Below, piece by piece: positions 8,007-16,679 of a stretch of DNA of 64,000 nt. The stretch's first letter is position 1. Each line of letters begins with the position of its first letter. Made by a program: the position numbers and the translations under genes. The DNA comes from Halobacteriovorax marinus. GTDB lineage: Bacteria > Bdellovibrionota > Bacteriovoracia > Bacteriovoracales > Bacteriovoracaceae. A model generated the notes under the pieces. The model did no database searches. It saw nothing but the letters and a program-made list of their open reading frames with translations, and was not told the DNA's origin. The stretch is from positions 28,947 through 92,946 of the forward strand of contig MAAO01000010.1 in the NCBI GenBank assembly GCA_002163155.1, read 5' to 3'.

Positions 8007-9404
8007 TTATCCGTGAATCCACCATCTATAGAGTCTGTCACCTACAGTTCTCTCAGTTCTATTAGACTCTATGCACTTATTATAGATATCCTTAACTTTC
8101 TCATCCATTTTCTTCTTAGCTTTCTTGAACTTCTTCTTAGCTCGTTTAAGTTTCTTCTCACGTGATCGCTCACTAGCTTCTTCATCAAACTCAGGAGCAT
8201 AGTCTTCCCACTTAACCACGTAGGACTCATTGCCGTAAGACTTCTCCTTACACTTAAGTTCAGTCTTCTTCCACTTAGCTTGTACGTGTTCAGCTGTACT
8301 GTAGTTGAAAATTTCGTGGTAATTATCACTACTACTATCCACTAAACTCGCAACAGGTGCCGACTCTTTCCAGTTATTGTGAACGAGAATGAGATTATCG
8401 CGGTCAATCGAAAAATCTGGTTTCGCCACACTTCCATAATTCGCCACTCGTTTATAAGGCTTATTTCTCTTTGGAAAAGGATGCTCAGACTTATCACTCG
8501 TAGAGTAATTCACAGTGATAGGTAATTGCTGAGTTGGACCTTCTGCTACCATATAGTAGAGAGACCAAAGATCAGGAGTTTGCATTCTCATACAACCATG
8601 ACTATCAAAGGCACGAATAAAATCGTTCTTATCTGGAAAAGGTTGTGCGTGGAAACCAATTCCTGTGTAATCAGCACTTGTAGAATTTCCTTTTAAAATT
8701 CTGATAAAAGGCAAACCAGCAAAGTATCTTGGTTTCTTTCTATTTTTAATAGTTGTTCTCTTATCAAGATATCCATCTTTAAAACGTGGAGTTAAAAGAG
8801 AGATCTCAGCATTTAAAACCGCTTCATCAAAACTTCCAACCCCTAATGGGAAGACCATTTTAATATCGCTATTTAAATCCTTTATGATAATTTTTCTAGA
8901 TTTAAGGGCCACATCAATCGACAGTTTTGTCGCCGAGAGTTCTGTGAACTTCTTAGGAGTAACACTAAACTCTTTTACGTCACTAGAGTCGTACTCAACT
9001 TCAATGTCTTTAAAAGCAATTGAATCATCTTTATATTTAATAAGAGTTGTAAGTGAGAGACGAATATTAGACTCACTCCACTGTGGAACCTTATTAAAGA
9101 AGATATTTAAAACTTTATCAACCTTACCTTTATCACCAAAGTACTCTTTCTTATCCTTAACTAATTTTTCAATTATATGATCAAGTCCCGGAGCAATTGT
9201 TGGAAGATGTTTAATAACGTCTTCTACTCTTACACCTAGAACTTTATTCTGAGCGCCAGCAGGTAATTGCTTAGTTTTCCAGTTGTTAAATCCTTGGAAA
9301 TCAAAAATTGAAGCGTTGGCCTGTGGTATTAGAGTTGTTTGAATGGGTGCTACTAGAGTCGCCAGAACTAGTGCTGTCCCTGCAATTTTTGCAGTAAACT
9401 TCAT
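8007..9404 (-). CDS. YkuD-family L,D-transpeptidase, exported
   Basis: 465 residues with a signal peptide (about 1-32, ending PQANA). The YkuD core lies around residues 185-285. GIGFH supplies the conserved His, and SHGCMRM carries catalytic Cys271. The C-terminal 120 residues end in a very basic, probably coiled-coil stretch rich in KKAKKKF-type repeats. The enzyme family forms 3-3 peptidoglycan cross-links or attaches lipoproteins. In a predator it could act on its own wall or on prey wall. The basic tail suits binding to an acidic envelope polymer. A terminator follows. Confidence 0.9.
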   Translation of the reverse strand: MKFTAKIAGTALVLATLVAPIQTTLIPQANASIFDFQGFNNWKTKQLPAGAQNKVLGVRVEDVIKHLPTIAPGLDHIIEKLVKDKKEYFGDKGKVDKVLNIFFNKVPQWSESNIRLSLTTLIKYKDDSIAFKDIEVEYDSSDVKEFSVTPKKFTELSATKLSIDVALKSRKIIIKDLNSDIKMVFPLGVGSFDEAVLNAEISLLTPRFKDGYLDKRTTIKNRKKPRYFAGLPFIRILKGNSTSADYTGIGFHAQPFPDKNDFIRAFDSHGCMRMQTPDLWSLYYMVAEGPTQQLPITVNYSTSDKSEHPFPKRNKPYKRVANYGSVAKPDFSIDRDNLILVHNNWKESAPVASLVDSSSDNYHEIFNYSTAEHVQAKWKKTELKCKEKSYGNESYVVKWEDYAPEFDEEASERSREKKLKRAKKKFKKAKKKMDEKVKDIYNKCIESNRTERTVGDRLYRWWIHG

Positions 9405-9450
9405 AAATATCCCCTATTTGTGTGTATTACAGGGGGGATAATGCAAAAAA

Positions 9451-9479
9451 CTACGCACTACGTCAATAAAAACTACGCA
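9451..9479 (-). promoter_or_regulatory. promoter with direct-repeat operator for the L,D-transpeptidase
   Basis: On the minus strand TTGACG (9461-9466) and CATTAT (9438-9443) are 17 bases apart, a good sigma-70 promoter. TGCGTAGTTTTT occurs twice, beginning at 9479 and at 9457, exactly 22 bases apart and flanking the -35. Two helical turns between copies suggests a dimeric regulator. Confidence 0.55.
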
Positions 9480-9537
9480 GCGTGTAATATATACTTATAA
9501 ACCTGTAACAAACTAAGTTCCAAAGACACTAAGTATT

Positions 9538-10254
9538 ATGAAAAAACTAACTATTCTCCTATTTCTCTTCTCTCAAAATTCACTCTCCTGCGAGGAGAGC
9601 TATCAATCTACTGGCTTCACGCCTCAGGTCATCGAGCTCTATACCTCAGAGGGCTGTAGCAGCTGTCCTCCGGCCGATAGATGGATGAACTCACTCAAAG
9701 GTGACAAACGTCTGTGGAAGGAGGTCTTCCCGCTTAAATTTCACGTGGACTACTGGGACTATATAGGCTGGAAAGACGTACTGGCTAAATCGCAACATAC
9801 ACAGCGCCAGCGCAACTATGCCAGCACTTGGAAGAGTCGCAATGTCTACACGCCGGGATTTGTGTTAAATGGCAGAGAGTGGCGCAGTTACTTTTCTAGG
9901 AAAGTTCCAGTATCGAAAAACTATTCTGGACCCATATTAAAAGTAAAAAGAGGTTCAGGTCAGTATGAAATTGAATATAAGAATTCTTCTAAAGAGAGAG
10001 TTCATCTCTCTATGGCTATACTTGGTAGTGGTATCAAACATAAAATAAGACGAGGGGAAAATGCTGGAAAGTTCTTCAATCATAACTTTGCCGTGCTTGA
10101 TTACCGAACATTTAGTTTGAGTCGTGAGAAGTTGAATATTTCAATTCCAACAATTAAAAAAGGAAGTGCCGAGGGTTATCATGCAGTCTTCTGGGTGGAG
10201 AAGTCTCCCTCAAGAGAAATCATTCAAGCCACGGGAGGTTGTGCCCTCTACTGA
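9538..10254 (+). CDS. exported DUF1223 thioredoxin-like protein
   Basis: 238 residues with a signal peptide (about 1-17). The opening of the mature part (QVIELYTSEGCSSCPPADRWM) and the HVDYWDYIGWKD block are the DUF1223 family signatures, including a CxxC thioredoxin-like motif. It is probably a periplasmic thiol-redox or cysteine-sulfur handling protein; the family reaction is not established. The first 300 bases are much richer in G/C than the last 350, so the gene looks mosaic. It is convergent with the TIGR02147 regulator and has no visible terminator. Confidence 0.85.
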   Translation: MKKLTILLFLFSQNSLSCEESYQSTGFTPQVIELYTSEGCSSCPPADRWMNSLKGDKRLWKEVFPLKFHVDYWDYIGWKDVLAKSQHTQRQRNYASTWKSRNVYTPGFVLNGREWRSYFSRKVPVSKNYSGPILKVKRGSGQYEIEYKNSSKERVHLSMAILGSGIKHKIRRGENAGKFFNHNFAVLDYRTFSLSREKLNISIPTIKKGSAEGYHAVFWVEKSPSREIIQATGGCALY

Positions 10255-10258
10255 ACTT

Positions 10259-11065
10259 TTAATATAAATCAAAACCCAAATGAAAAACATCTTCTTGGTC
10301 TTTAACCTGCGAAGCAACTTTTTGAGCGTCCAGAATAAATTTCTTAAACAGCTCTTTAATTTTTATCTTACCATTTTCATCCGTAGAGAAAACAGCAGAC
10401 ATATGATAGTCACTGGGTCTTGGCGTTCTCTTTTGAATAGTTGAGATGGACTCTAAGCGCCAGTTGATATGATTATTGGGGGAAATATTTGAGGACTCAT
10501 CTAAGTGAACATTGAATTTAATAAGTTTTATTTCATCTTCAATAACTTCGATAATTCCTAGAGAGTGAAGTTTTTCTAACTCTAGTTGTAATTTAAATTC
10601 GGGAATGAGAATTTTTTGACACAGCAGACTTGGATTCTTGCGATACTTCTCAATGGTTAGGAACATATGAATTTTTGCCGTCACGGCCTCTCTATAATAC
10701 TCTCTGGTGTATTCTTCAGAAAATTCAGACTCTACGTCCTTCATCTCACTAATCACCTTAGAGCGCTTCTCCTGAATATCCGCTATTTTGGATTTCAAAA
10801 AGGACTTATGGGAATGGTTGCCACTGGCGCTATACTCTCCAAGAAGGAGAAAGTAATCCAGTTCCCACTCACGTAGGCCTAGGTCTTTTCCAATTAGGTA
10901 CAATTGCGTGGCAGAGAAATCTGCTCCATCCGACATAACCCTAGAAAAGTAAGAAGTATGGATTCCCGCAGATTGAGCAAGGTTCTTTTGTGAAATTTTC
11001 AACTGTTTTGCCCAGTTTTTAATAATCTCACGGTACTCTAAGTGCTTGGTTATATTAGCTTTCAT
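10259..11065 (-). CDS. TIGR02147-type regulator with XRE HTH
   Basis: 268 residues from the ATG at 11065; a GTG five codons upstream (11080) is possible, but neither has a clear ribosome-binding site. The N-terminus carries an XRE-like helix-turn-helix (SQKNLAQSAGIHTSYFSRVM). The rest matches the all-helical TIGR02147/DUF4423 fold (around LRLWELDYF-like, KFILDAQ and EDVFHLGFDLY segments). These proteins are numerous in Bdellovibrio-like bacteria and Fibrobacter and are thought to be transcription factors. No target is evident; the divergent neighbour at 11191 is a candidate. Confidence 0.82.
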   Translation of the reverse strand: MKANITKHLEYREIIKNWAKQLKISQKNLAQSAGIHTSYFSRVMSDGADFSATQLYLIGKDLGLREWELDYFLLLGEYSASGNHSHKSFLKSKIADIQEKRSKVISEMKDVESEFSEEYTREYYREAVTAKIHMFLTIEKYRKNPSLLCQKILIPEFKLQLELEKLHSLGIIEVIEDEIKLIKFNVHLDESSNISPNNHINWRLESISTIQKRTPRPSDYHMSAVFSTDENGKIKIKELFKKFILDAQKVASQVKDQEDVFHLGFDLY

Positions 11066-11190
11066 AGGAACACTATACACTAATAGTAAATTTTTACCAG
11101 TTAATTAATTTATTATTAGTTGAGAAACAACCCTATACCCGATAAAACTGCTTCATCGAAACAATTCGGTAACAGCTAGAGAGAAATTTT

Positions 11191-11634
11191 ATGAAAGCAT
11201 TAATGATTACACTTGCAGTACTTACACTTTCACTTTCAGCCAACGCTCATCAAAGAAGAGGACATCATAACGCCAATAGAGGTGCAATGTATGGAAAAGT
11301 TAAACTAGGTTCTATGGCCATTCACGAAAACACAGAGAGAAACGTTATTAAACTTTCTAAATGTGGAGCTCGTAAAGCTAATAAGAAAGTTAGTTATATT
11401 AAATTACTAGTAAAATCAGAAAATGTTCAAATTGATAAATTAAAAGTTACTTTTCAAAACGGAGCGAAACAAGTTCTTAACGTAAAAGATCATTTTAGAG
11501 TTGGTGAAACTTCAAGATGGATTGATCTTAAAGGTCAAAAAAGATGTATCAAGAAAATCGTTGTAGTTGGTGATGCAGATTCATTTGGTTACAACCTTAG
11601 AAAGAAAGCAAGAGTTACATTTTTTGGAATGTAA
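11191..11634 (+). CDS. small exported basic protein, DUF2541-like
   Basis: 147 residues with a signal peptide (1-19, ending SANA), then a His/Arg-rich segment. The core (residues 36-145) is a predicted beta-rich domain with two conserved-looking cysteines (LSKCGARK and QKRCIKK) and a GETSRWIDLKG motif. It resembles the DUF2541 family, for which no function is known. GAGAG precedes the ATG. It is divergent from the TIGR02147 regulator and followed by a hairpin. Confidence 0.7.
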   Translation: MKALMITLAVLTLSLSANAHQRRGHHNANRGAMYGKVKLGSMAIHENTERNVIKLSKCGARKANKKVSYIKLLVKSENVQIDKLKVTFQNGAKQVLNVKDHFRVGETSRWIDLKGQKRCIKKIVVVGDADSFGYNLRKKARVTFFGM

Positions 11635-11644
11635 GAAACATATT

Positions 11645-11668
11645 TCAGGAGCTTAGGCTCCTGAATAT
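11645..11668 (+). terminator. hairpin terminator
   Basis: TCAGGAGC-TTAG-GCTCCTGA is an eight-base-pair stem (11645-11664) after the small exported gene. The tail is A/T-rich but not a pure T-tract, so strength is uncertain. Confidence 0.65.
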
Positions 11669-11722
11669 ATTGAATATTTTACAAACTTCTACTGTAAGAC
11701 CCTAAATAAGCTATGGTGAATT

Positions 11723-13126
11723 ATGAAAAAGCTAAATCTACTATTTATACTCTTATCCTTATCAACAACCGCCACTGAGACTGTAAGTCCCAGCTCTTCT
11801 ACGTCTTATGTAAGTGATTTAAAAATTACAACTACATTGGAAGCTCTAGAAGTTGTTAAAGAAGAAAGAGTAGAGAGTATCACCAATCCAAATACTTTGT
11901 TTAATCCCACAAACCTTAGAAATATTCTCTTAGATATTCCAGACACTACAAACCTTAGAAGAAACTTCGATCTAGGAACTCTTTTTAGAAGTGGTTGGTC
12001 AGGAAACGGTGGAGATAGTCATCACTTACAAGATAATATTTGGTACCTAGGAGAGAAGACTGTTTCCTACTGTGTAAAAGTTGGAGCTGATTCAATCGTA
12101 AATAAGTATGAAGCATCTAAAATGATTAGAGAGTCTTTCACTGAATGGAAGAGTTTTTTCAATAAATATTCAATGTTAGAAAAACCTCTTAAGGCCAATA
12201 GAAGAAGAGCTAATTTAGCTTTTCCAGATGGTCTTAAAAGATCAATGACTTCAAACTTTAAAGAAGTTAGTTGTAATGAGCTTAAAAAGAGTAAAAAGGG
12301 TGAAGAGCTAGTCTTTCTTATTGGAAAATCAAATGCTCTCATCGATCTGTATAAAGACCTGGCCACTGAAAATGCTTATGGTCTGGCACTTAGAAAAGGA
12401 TACAACCACACAACGTATAGAAACTCTGGTTTTGTTTGGACCTCTCCTGAAATAAAAGATGTAGAAGTTCTCAAGCACGTTGTACTACATGAAATTGGAC
12501 ACGTCTTTGGAATGAAGCATGACTCTGTTCACGTAATGGATGAAGACCTGGTAGATTTCTTAGAAGCAAAGAGAAAACATAGTAAAGCGAACCTTGGAGT
12601 TATTGAGTCCAAGTCGTGGAAGTATAGACTTGTAGAAGGACAAAATAATCTCTTATCAAAGAAAGGTAAGAAACCTAGAAGAAGAGCTTGTTCAGTTGGC
12701 TTAATAAAGAATAGCTCCATCCCTAAGATTGCTAGAAAGAAATTAGGAATGAAGAGTTATGGTTGTTCTAAACTAGAACTTAAAGTTGATGAGATTCTTG
12801 GAGCGAAGAAATTCCATCTCACTCTCATTCTAAATCAAGCAGCTGCGCGTAGTAAGAATATGAGTGGGCTGTTTAAATCAAGTCGCACAAAACCAAGAGA
12901 TAGCATGTCACCAGGAGTATTTACTAAACTTACAAATGTAGATGCTACTCGTCCAAGACGCAAGAATGTACATAGAAGAATTGTTGTTGATGGATTATTT
13001 GATCTACCAGCAAGAGGATCATTTAAGCTTGGAAATTCTGAATTCCCAGCTCGCATCTCTTATGATAAAGGACTTGTGGTTGAACTAAATTTTGGATCAA
13101 ATAAGTGGTGGGTTGTAGGGCAATAA
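11723..13126 (+). CDS. exported metzincin-type zinc metalloprotease
   Basis: 467 residues with a signal peptide (about 1-17). The full metzincin site HEIGHVFGMKHD occurs near residue 257, followed by VMDED, a plausible Met-turn. The protein ends in a beta-rich domain of about 120 residues and is basic overall. It is probably secreted to degrade proteins outside the cell or in prey; the matrixin/astacin-like subfamily cannot be fixed by eye. The gene is monocistronic and a long hairpin covers its stop codon. Confidence 0.86.
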   Translation: MKKLNLLFILLSLSTTATETVSPSSSTSYVSDLKITTTLEALEVVKEERVESITNPNTLFNPTNLRNILLDIPDTTNLRRNFDLGTLFRSGWSGNGGDSHHLQDNIWYLGEKTVSYCVKVGADSIVNKYEASKMIRESFTEWKSFFNKYSMLEKPLKANRRRANLAFPDGLKRSMTSNFKEVSCNELKKSKKGEELVFLIGKSNALIDLYKDLATENAYGLALRKGYNHTTYRNSGFVWTSPEIKDVEVLKHVVLHEIGHVFGMKHDSVHVMDEDLVDFLEAKRKHSKANLGVIESKSWKYRLVEGQNNLLSKKGKKPRRRACSVGLIKNSSIPKIARKKLGMKSYGCSKLELKVDEILGAKKFHLTLILNQAAARSKNMSGLFKSSRTKPRDSMSPGVFTKLTNVDATRPRRKNVHRRIVVDGLFDLPARGSFKLGNSEFPARISYDKGLVVELNFGSNKWWVVGQ

Positions 13127-13140
13127 TATTCGCCCTACAA
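13113..13140. terminator. nine-base-pair hairpin between convergent genes
   Basis: TTGTAGGGC (13113-13121) pairs with GCCCTACAA (13132-13140) across a ten-base loop. It overlaps the metalloprotease stop and precedes the convergent desaturase stop. There is no strong T-tract on either strand. Confidence 0.5.
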
Positions 13141-13152
13141 AGACTTTTCAAA

Positions 13153-14265
13153 TTAAACTTGAACACTATCTAAATATTGATTCCATTCATGAAAATGAGT
13201 TTGAAAGACTTTCTTTGATTCTCTAATTTTCTGCTTTAACGACGAGAGTCTCTCACGAGTAAATTCCGCTTTATTATTTAAATAGAGTACTCTAAAGTCT
13301 TGCCACTCTGAAAGTGAAGCCAGTGCCTTTTTCTTTAACTCTAGCAATTCTTCTAGACGAGCATCTTGCTTAGATAATTTTCTAGCGAGTCTTATTTCTT
13401 TCATATTCATTTTAGCATTGAGAATTTTCTTACTAGAGACTACTTTCAAGTCCCATGCCATTCCAAATTTTTCGAAAATATTTATAAGCCACTTGGTTGG
13501 ATCAAAGTGGTACCACATAATTCCATTTCTATAATCATTTTGAAAGTAGTGATGAAAGTTATGGTATCCCTCTCCAAAAGTTAAAAGCGCCATAAACCAA
13601 GAATCTTTCGCCGTATTGGTATCTGTATAAGGTTTTGATCCTAGACAGTGACAGAGAGAATTAATAAAGAAAGTACTATGGTGAAGAACAACAACTTTTC
13701 CCATGGCGCCGAGAGCAAATCCACCGAGATAAGAACCAAAGAGAACGCCACCTAAAACTGTGGGCATAATGATTCCAAAAACTGCAGAGATAATCAGATA
13801 GTACTTATGTTGCCATAGAACTAAAGGATCACGGTAAAAGTCTTTGGCATATTTCTCTTTAACTGTATCGTTATCTTTTAAAAGAATCCAACCCATGTGA
13901 GCATAGAAGAAACCTTCATTGATATTATAAGGATCTGCCTCAGTATCAACTTTATTGTGATGAAGACGGTGATCACTTCCCCATTTTAAAATTGAATTTT
14001 GAAAAGCTGCCGCTCCAAAAGTAAGGAAGAATAATTTAACTAAGCTATTTGCTTTGTAAGAACGGTGAGCAAAGAGACGATGATAACCAGCAGTAATCGA
14101 CAATCCAGTAAGACAATAAAATACAACACCTAACCACAATTGGTTAATATCAAAACCATCAACACTTAACCAAAGAGCCGTTGAGGCTATAAATAATATT
14201 GGTGTAACAATGAGAAAAGTTGTATTCAACCATGAAAGGGTATCTTTATTGTAGCTCTTCGCCAT
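13153..14265 (-). CDS. membrane acyl (delta-9 type) fatty-acid desaturase
   Basis: 370 residues. The three histidine boxes of membrane di-iron desaturases are present: HRLFAHRS, HRLHHNKVD and HNFHHYF. Four to five membrane segments lie between residues 12 and 215. The protein inserts a cis double bond into a saturated acyl chain (acyl-CoA or acyl-lipid), adjusting membrane fluidity. The last 85 residues form a basic coiled-coil extension that the family usually lacks. It is a single gene with no adjacent electron donor. Confidence 0.93.
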   Translation of the reverse strand: MAKSYNKDTLSWLNTTFLIVTPILFIASTALWLSVDGFDINQLWLGVVFYCLTGLSITAGYHRLFAHRSYKANSLVKLFFLTFGAAAFQNSILKWGSDHRLHHNKVDTEADPYNINEGFFYAHMGWILLKDNDTVKEKYAKDFYRDPLVLWQHKYYLIISAVFGIIMPTVLGGVLFGSYLGGFALGAMGKVVVLHHSTFFINSLCHCLGSKPYTDTNTAKDSWFMALLTFGEGYHNFHHYFQNDYRNGIMWYHFDPTKWLINIFEKFGMAWDLKVVSSKKILNAKMNMKEIRLARKLSKQDARLEELLELKKKALASLSEWQDFRVLYLNNKAEFTRERLSSLKQKIRESKKVFQTHFHEWNQYLDSVQV

Positions 14266-14453
14266 ATCTCGTCCTCAGTAACAAGTATTATAGAAATATC
14301 CTATCAAAATGATTCGCTACTCTCTGTAAAACAAATGTAAAAAGCTAAGCCCTTAAAATCTTGTGAAACTTAGAGCTAAAATTGAATTTTTCTTCACAGT
14401 ATTGATTTAAAATTGGAGGGAGATTTACTAACTCTTCGCCCGGGAAAGAAGAA

Positions 14454-14990
14454 ATGGATTCCGATGAATATATGGATGAAGAAGATCGTATTGCCCATGA
14501 ACAAGATGCAGAAGAAACAGTTTTAACCGCAGAAGTTTTCAAAAGAAAAATCCGCTCACTAGATCTGCCCAAGCCTCTATGCGTAAGTGCTGATACGACG
14601 CTTATTGAAGTAGTAAAGAAAATGAAAGCCAGGAAGGTGGGCTCTCTGCTCGTTGTTACGGACAAGGGAAAAGTTGAGGGAATTTTCACCGAAAGAGATC
14701 TCTTAAATAGAGTCTTAGGAGTTGTAGACGATTTGAATAGTGCCAAGGTCGTCGATTATATGACACCAAATCCCAACACTCTTTTAAAAGACGATATGAT
14801 TTGTTTCGCCCTACACGACATGCATATGGGAGTGTATCGAAACATCCCCATCCTGAATGAAGATGGCACACCTTACGCCATGTTAAATATACAAAGCTTT
14901 TTGGATTTCATATTAGATTACTTCCCGCAAGAAATTACCAATATTCTCAGTGAACCTTTTAGAGGTGAGAGACAAGCTGAATCAGCATAG
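14454..14990 (+). CDS. CBS-domain pair protein
   Basis: 178 residues. After an acidic N-terminus of about 35 residues there are two CBS motifs: residues 42-100 (VGSLLVVTDKGKVEGIFTERDLL within it) and residues 105-165 (with VYRNIPILNEDG). CBS pairs bind adenosine nucleotides and gate the activity of partner proteins. Nothing else is fused to this one, so it is probably a free-standing sensor. The ATG at 14454 follows GAAAGAAG. Confidence 0.88.
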   Translation: MDSDEYMDEEDRIAHEQDAEETVLTAEVFKRKIRSLDLPKPLCVSADTTLIEVVKKMKARKVGSLLVVTDKGKVEGIFTERDLLNRVLGVVDDLNSAKVVDYMTPNPNTLLKDDMICFALHDMHMGVYRNIPILNEDGTPYAMLNIQSFLDFILDYFPQEITNILSEPFRGERQAESA

Positions 14991-15001
14991 TGTATTTTTA
15001 G

Positions 15002-15027
15002 AAAAAAAAAGGGCCCTATCAGGGCCC
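15002..15027 (-). terminator. rho-independent terminator of the rnhA-phosphatase-FKBP unit
   Basis: On the minus strand GGGCCCT-GAT-AGGGCCC is followed by nine T. It lies 24 bases past the FKBP stop and may also stop the CBS gene from the other side. Confidence 0.92.
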
Positions 15028-15050
15028 CTCTATATTTAAAAAGTAATTTC

Positions 15051-15800
15051 TTACTTCTTACCTTTCTTCATTTTCTTCTTACCGTGTCCATGTCCATCAC
15101 CTGGTCCATGAGCTTTCTTAGCGTCACCTTTTTGAATTTCAAAAAGTTCCACTTCAAAAATAAGAGTTGCGCCACCAGGAATCTTTGGAGGTGCACCGTG
15201 ATCACCGTAAGCAAGTGCAGATGGGATAACAAGTTTAACTTTTCCGCCCTTACCAATTAATTGAAGACCTTCAGTCCAACCTTTAATAACTCTATTTAAA
15301 GGAAAACTAACTTCTTTCTTTCTATCAACAGAAGAATCAAATACTGTTCCATCAATTAAAGTTCCGTGATAATGAACTTTTACAACATCAGTTGCAGAAG
15401 GTTTTTTTGTATCTCCGGCCTTAATAATTTTATAAGCTAGACCTGAAGCAGTTTTAATTCCACCATCTTTTATGAATTTTTCAAGAAATTTCTCGCCATC
15501 AACCTTAACAGATTTAGAGTGAGACTTAATTCTCTTTTGAAATTCTTCACGAATTTTTGGTTGGTAAACTTTTAAATCAGCTTGAGACTCTTTTCCCATT
15601 GCTGCATCTCTAAGACCTTGAGTCATGGCAGCTAATTCACCATCATTCAATTTTAAGTCTTTCATTCTCTGTCCAAACATGAATCCTACAGAATAGAAAA
15701 CTTTGTCTTGATCAGACGTTACTTTTACATCTTTTTGCTTGTTACAACCTGTCATTAAAGCAGTTGCAGCAAGCATACCTACGATTAGGCTCTTCTTCAT
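15051..15800 (-). CDS. FKBP-type peptidyl-prolyl isomerase lipoprotein
   Basis: 249 residues from the ATG at 15800, chosen for the AAGGAAG site just upstream and because it puts a lipoprotein signal (ALMTGC, Cys near residue 18) at the N-terminus. The middle holds a Mip/FkpA-like dimerisation region. The FKBP domain covers about residues 115-220 (VHYHGTLIDGTVFDSS, VIKGWTEGLQ, PSALAYGD). It catalyses proline isomerisation to fold envelope proteins. The tail is unusual: GDGHGHGKKKMKKGKK, a His/Lys-rich stretch that could bind metal. Confidence 0.92.
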   Translation of the reverse strand: MKKSLIVGMLAATALMTGCNKQKDVKVTSDQDKVFYSVGFMFGQRMKDLKLNDGELAAMTQGLRDAAMGKESQADLKVYQPKIREEFQKRIKSHSKSVKVDGEKFLEKFIKDGGIKTASGLAYKIIKAGDTKKPSATDVVKVHYHGTLIDGTVFDSSVDRKKEVSFPLNRVIKGWTEGLQLIGKGGKVKLVIPSALAYGDHGAPPKIPGGATLIFEVELFEIQKGDAKKAHGPGDGHGHGKKKMKKGKK

Positions 15801-15886
15801 GATTACTTCCTTTGTAATATTTATAAATTCATCCATTAAATTCTTTAATTTTTATAAGTTTACACGGCCTTAGCAAATTATTCAAG

Positions 15887-16666
15887 TTAGTTATGAGGGT
15901 AAAGATGTCTCATTCTAAGTTTTTCTTTCTGCTGTGGGGTCTTTGAGTACTCATAATTATATAGAGCTCCTTCCCAATCACCATACATAGGATTTGGCAG
16001 CACTATAAACTTAGTACCAAACTGGCCGCGCATCTTATCAACAAGGATATTTCGATCATTTGTCCCTTTTTTGTGGAAATCTTCAGAAAAATCACCGAGA
16101 GCATCCCCAATAAACTGCACAATTGTGTAATTCTTTAAAATCTTCTGGCGACGCTCTTCTTTATTAGAAGTAGTCGTTCTCAAATAAATATCCTGTCTTT
16201 TGACAGGAAATCCAAGTTCTAGAAGATTCTTATAAGTCGCATCAAGCCCTCTAATCTTTCTATTTGAAATATAAATGACCTTAACGCCCCTTTTGCGGAC
16301 ATAATTTAAATAATCAATAGAACCTGGAACGGCCTTGGCCTGCGCTAGATCAATCCAAACTTTCCAATCTTTTGAATTGTAGAGTCGATTATCTAGGATA
16401 TTCTTGGCCTGATAGGGACTATTATCTAAAAGAGTTTCATCAATATCCACCACTATCGCCGGCTTCAACTTATACATCTTCTTTCTCAGAACTCGATTTA
16501 AGTATACTTTCCCAGTATTGAAGGCCTGATAAGCAAGAGCACGTACTTCTGCTCCATTTTGTATCCAAAGAGTGGAAGACTCAGTGTACCTGGCTAAGTT
16601 ATCCTTATCAGAACTTGCACATGAACTCATAAGAACCAAAGCGATAATCATTAAAACATTCTTCAT
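15887..16666 (-). CDS. HAD acid phosphatase, lipoprotein e(P4)-like
   Basis: 259 residues. The lipobox MSSCA near residue 16 predicts a lipoprotein. The DxD nucleophile motif IVVDIDETLLDNS and the later VIYISNR and FIGDALGDF segments match the class B/C (P4-type) acid phosphatases of the HAD superfamily. It removes phosphate from nucleotides such as NMN or nucleoside monophosphates in the envelope, which would help take up prey nucleotides. Its AGGAG overlaps the rnhA stop, so the two are translationally linked. Confidence 0.9.
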   Translation of the reverse strand: MKNVLMIIALVLMSSCASSDKDNLARYTESSTLWIQNGAEVRALAYQAFNTGKVYLNRVLRKKMYKLKPAIVVDIDETLLDNSPYQAKNILDNRLYNSKDWKVWIDLAQAKAVPGSIDYLNYVRKRGVKVIYISNRKIRGLDATYKNLLELGFPVKRQDIYLRTTTSNKEERRQKILKNYTIVQFIGDALGDFSEDFHKKGTNDRNILVDKMRGQFGTKFIVLPNPMYGDWEGALYNYEYSKTPQQKEKLRMRHLYPHN

Positions 16667-16679
16667 TTATATTTCTCCT

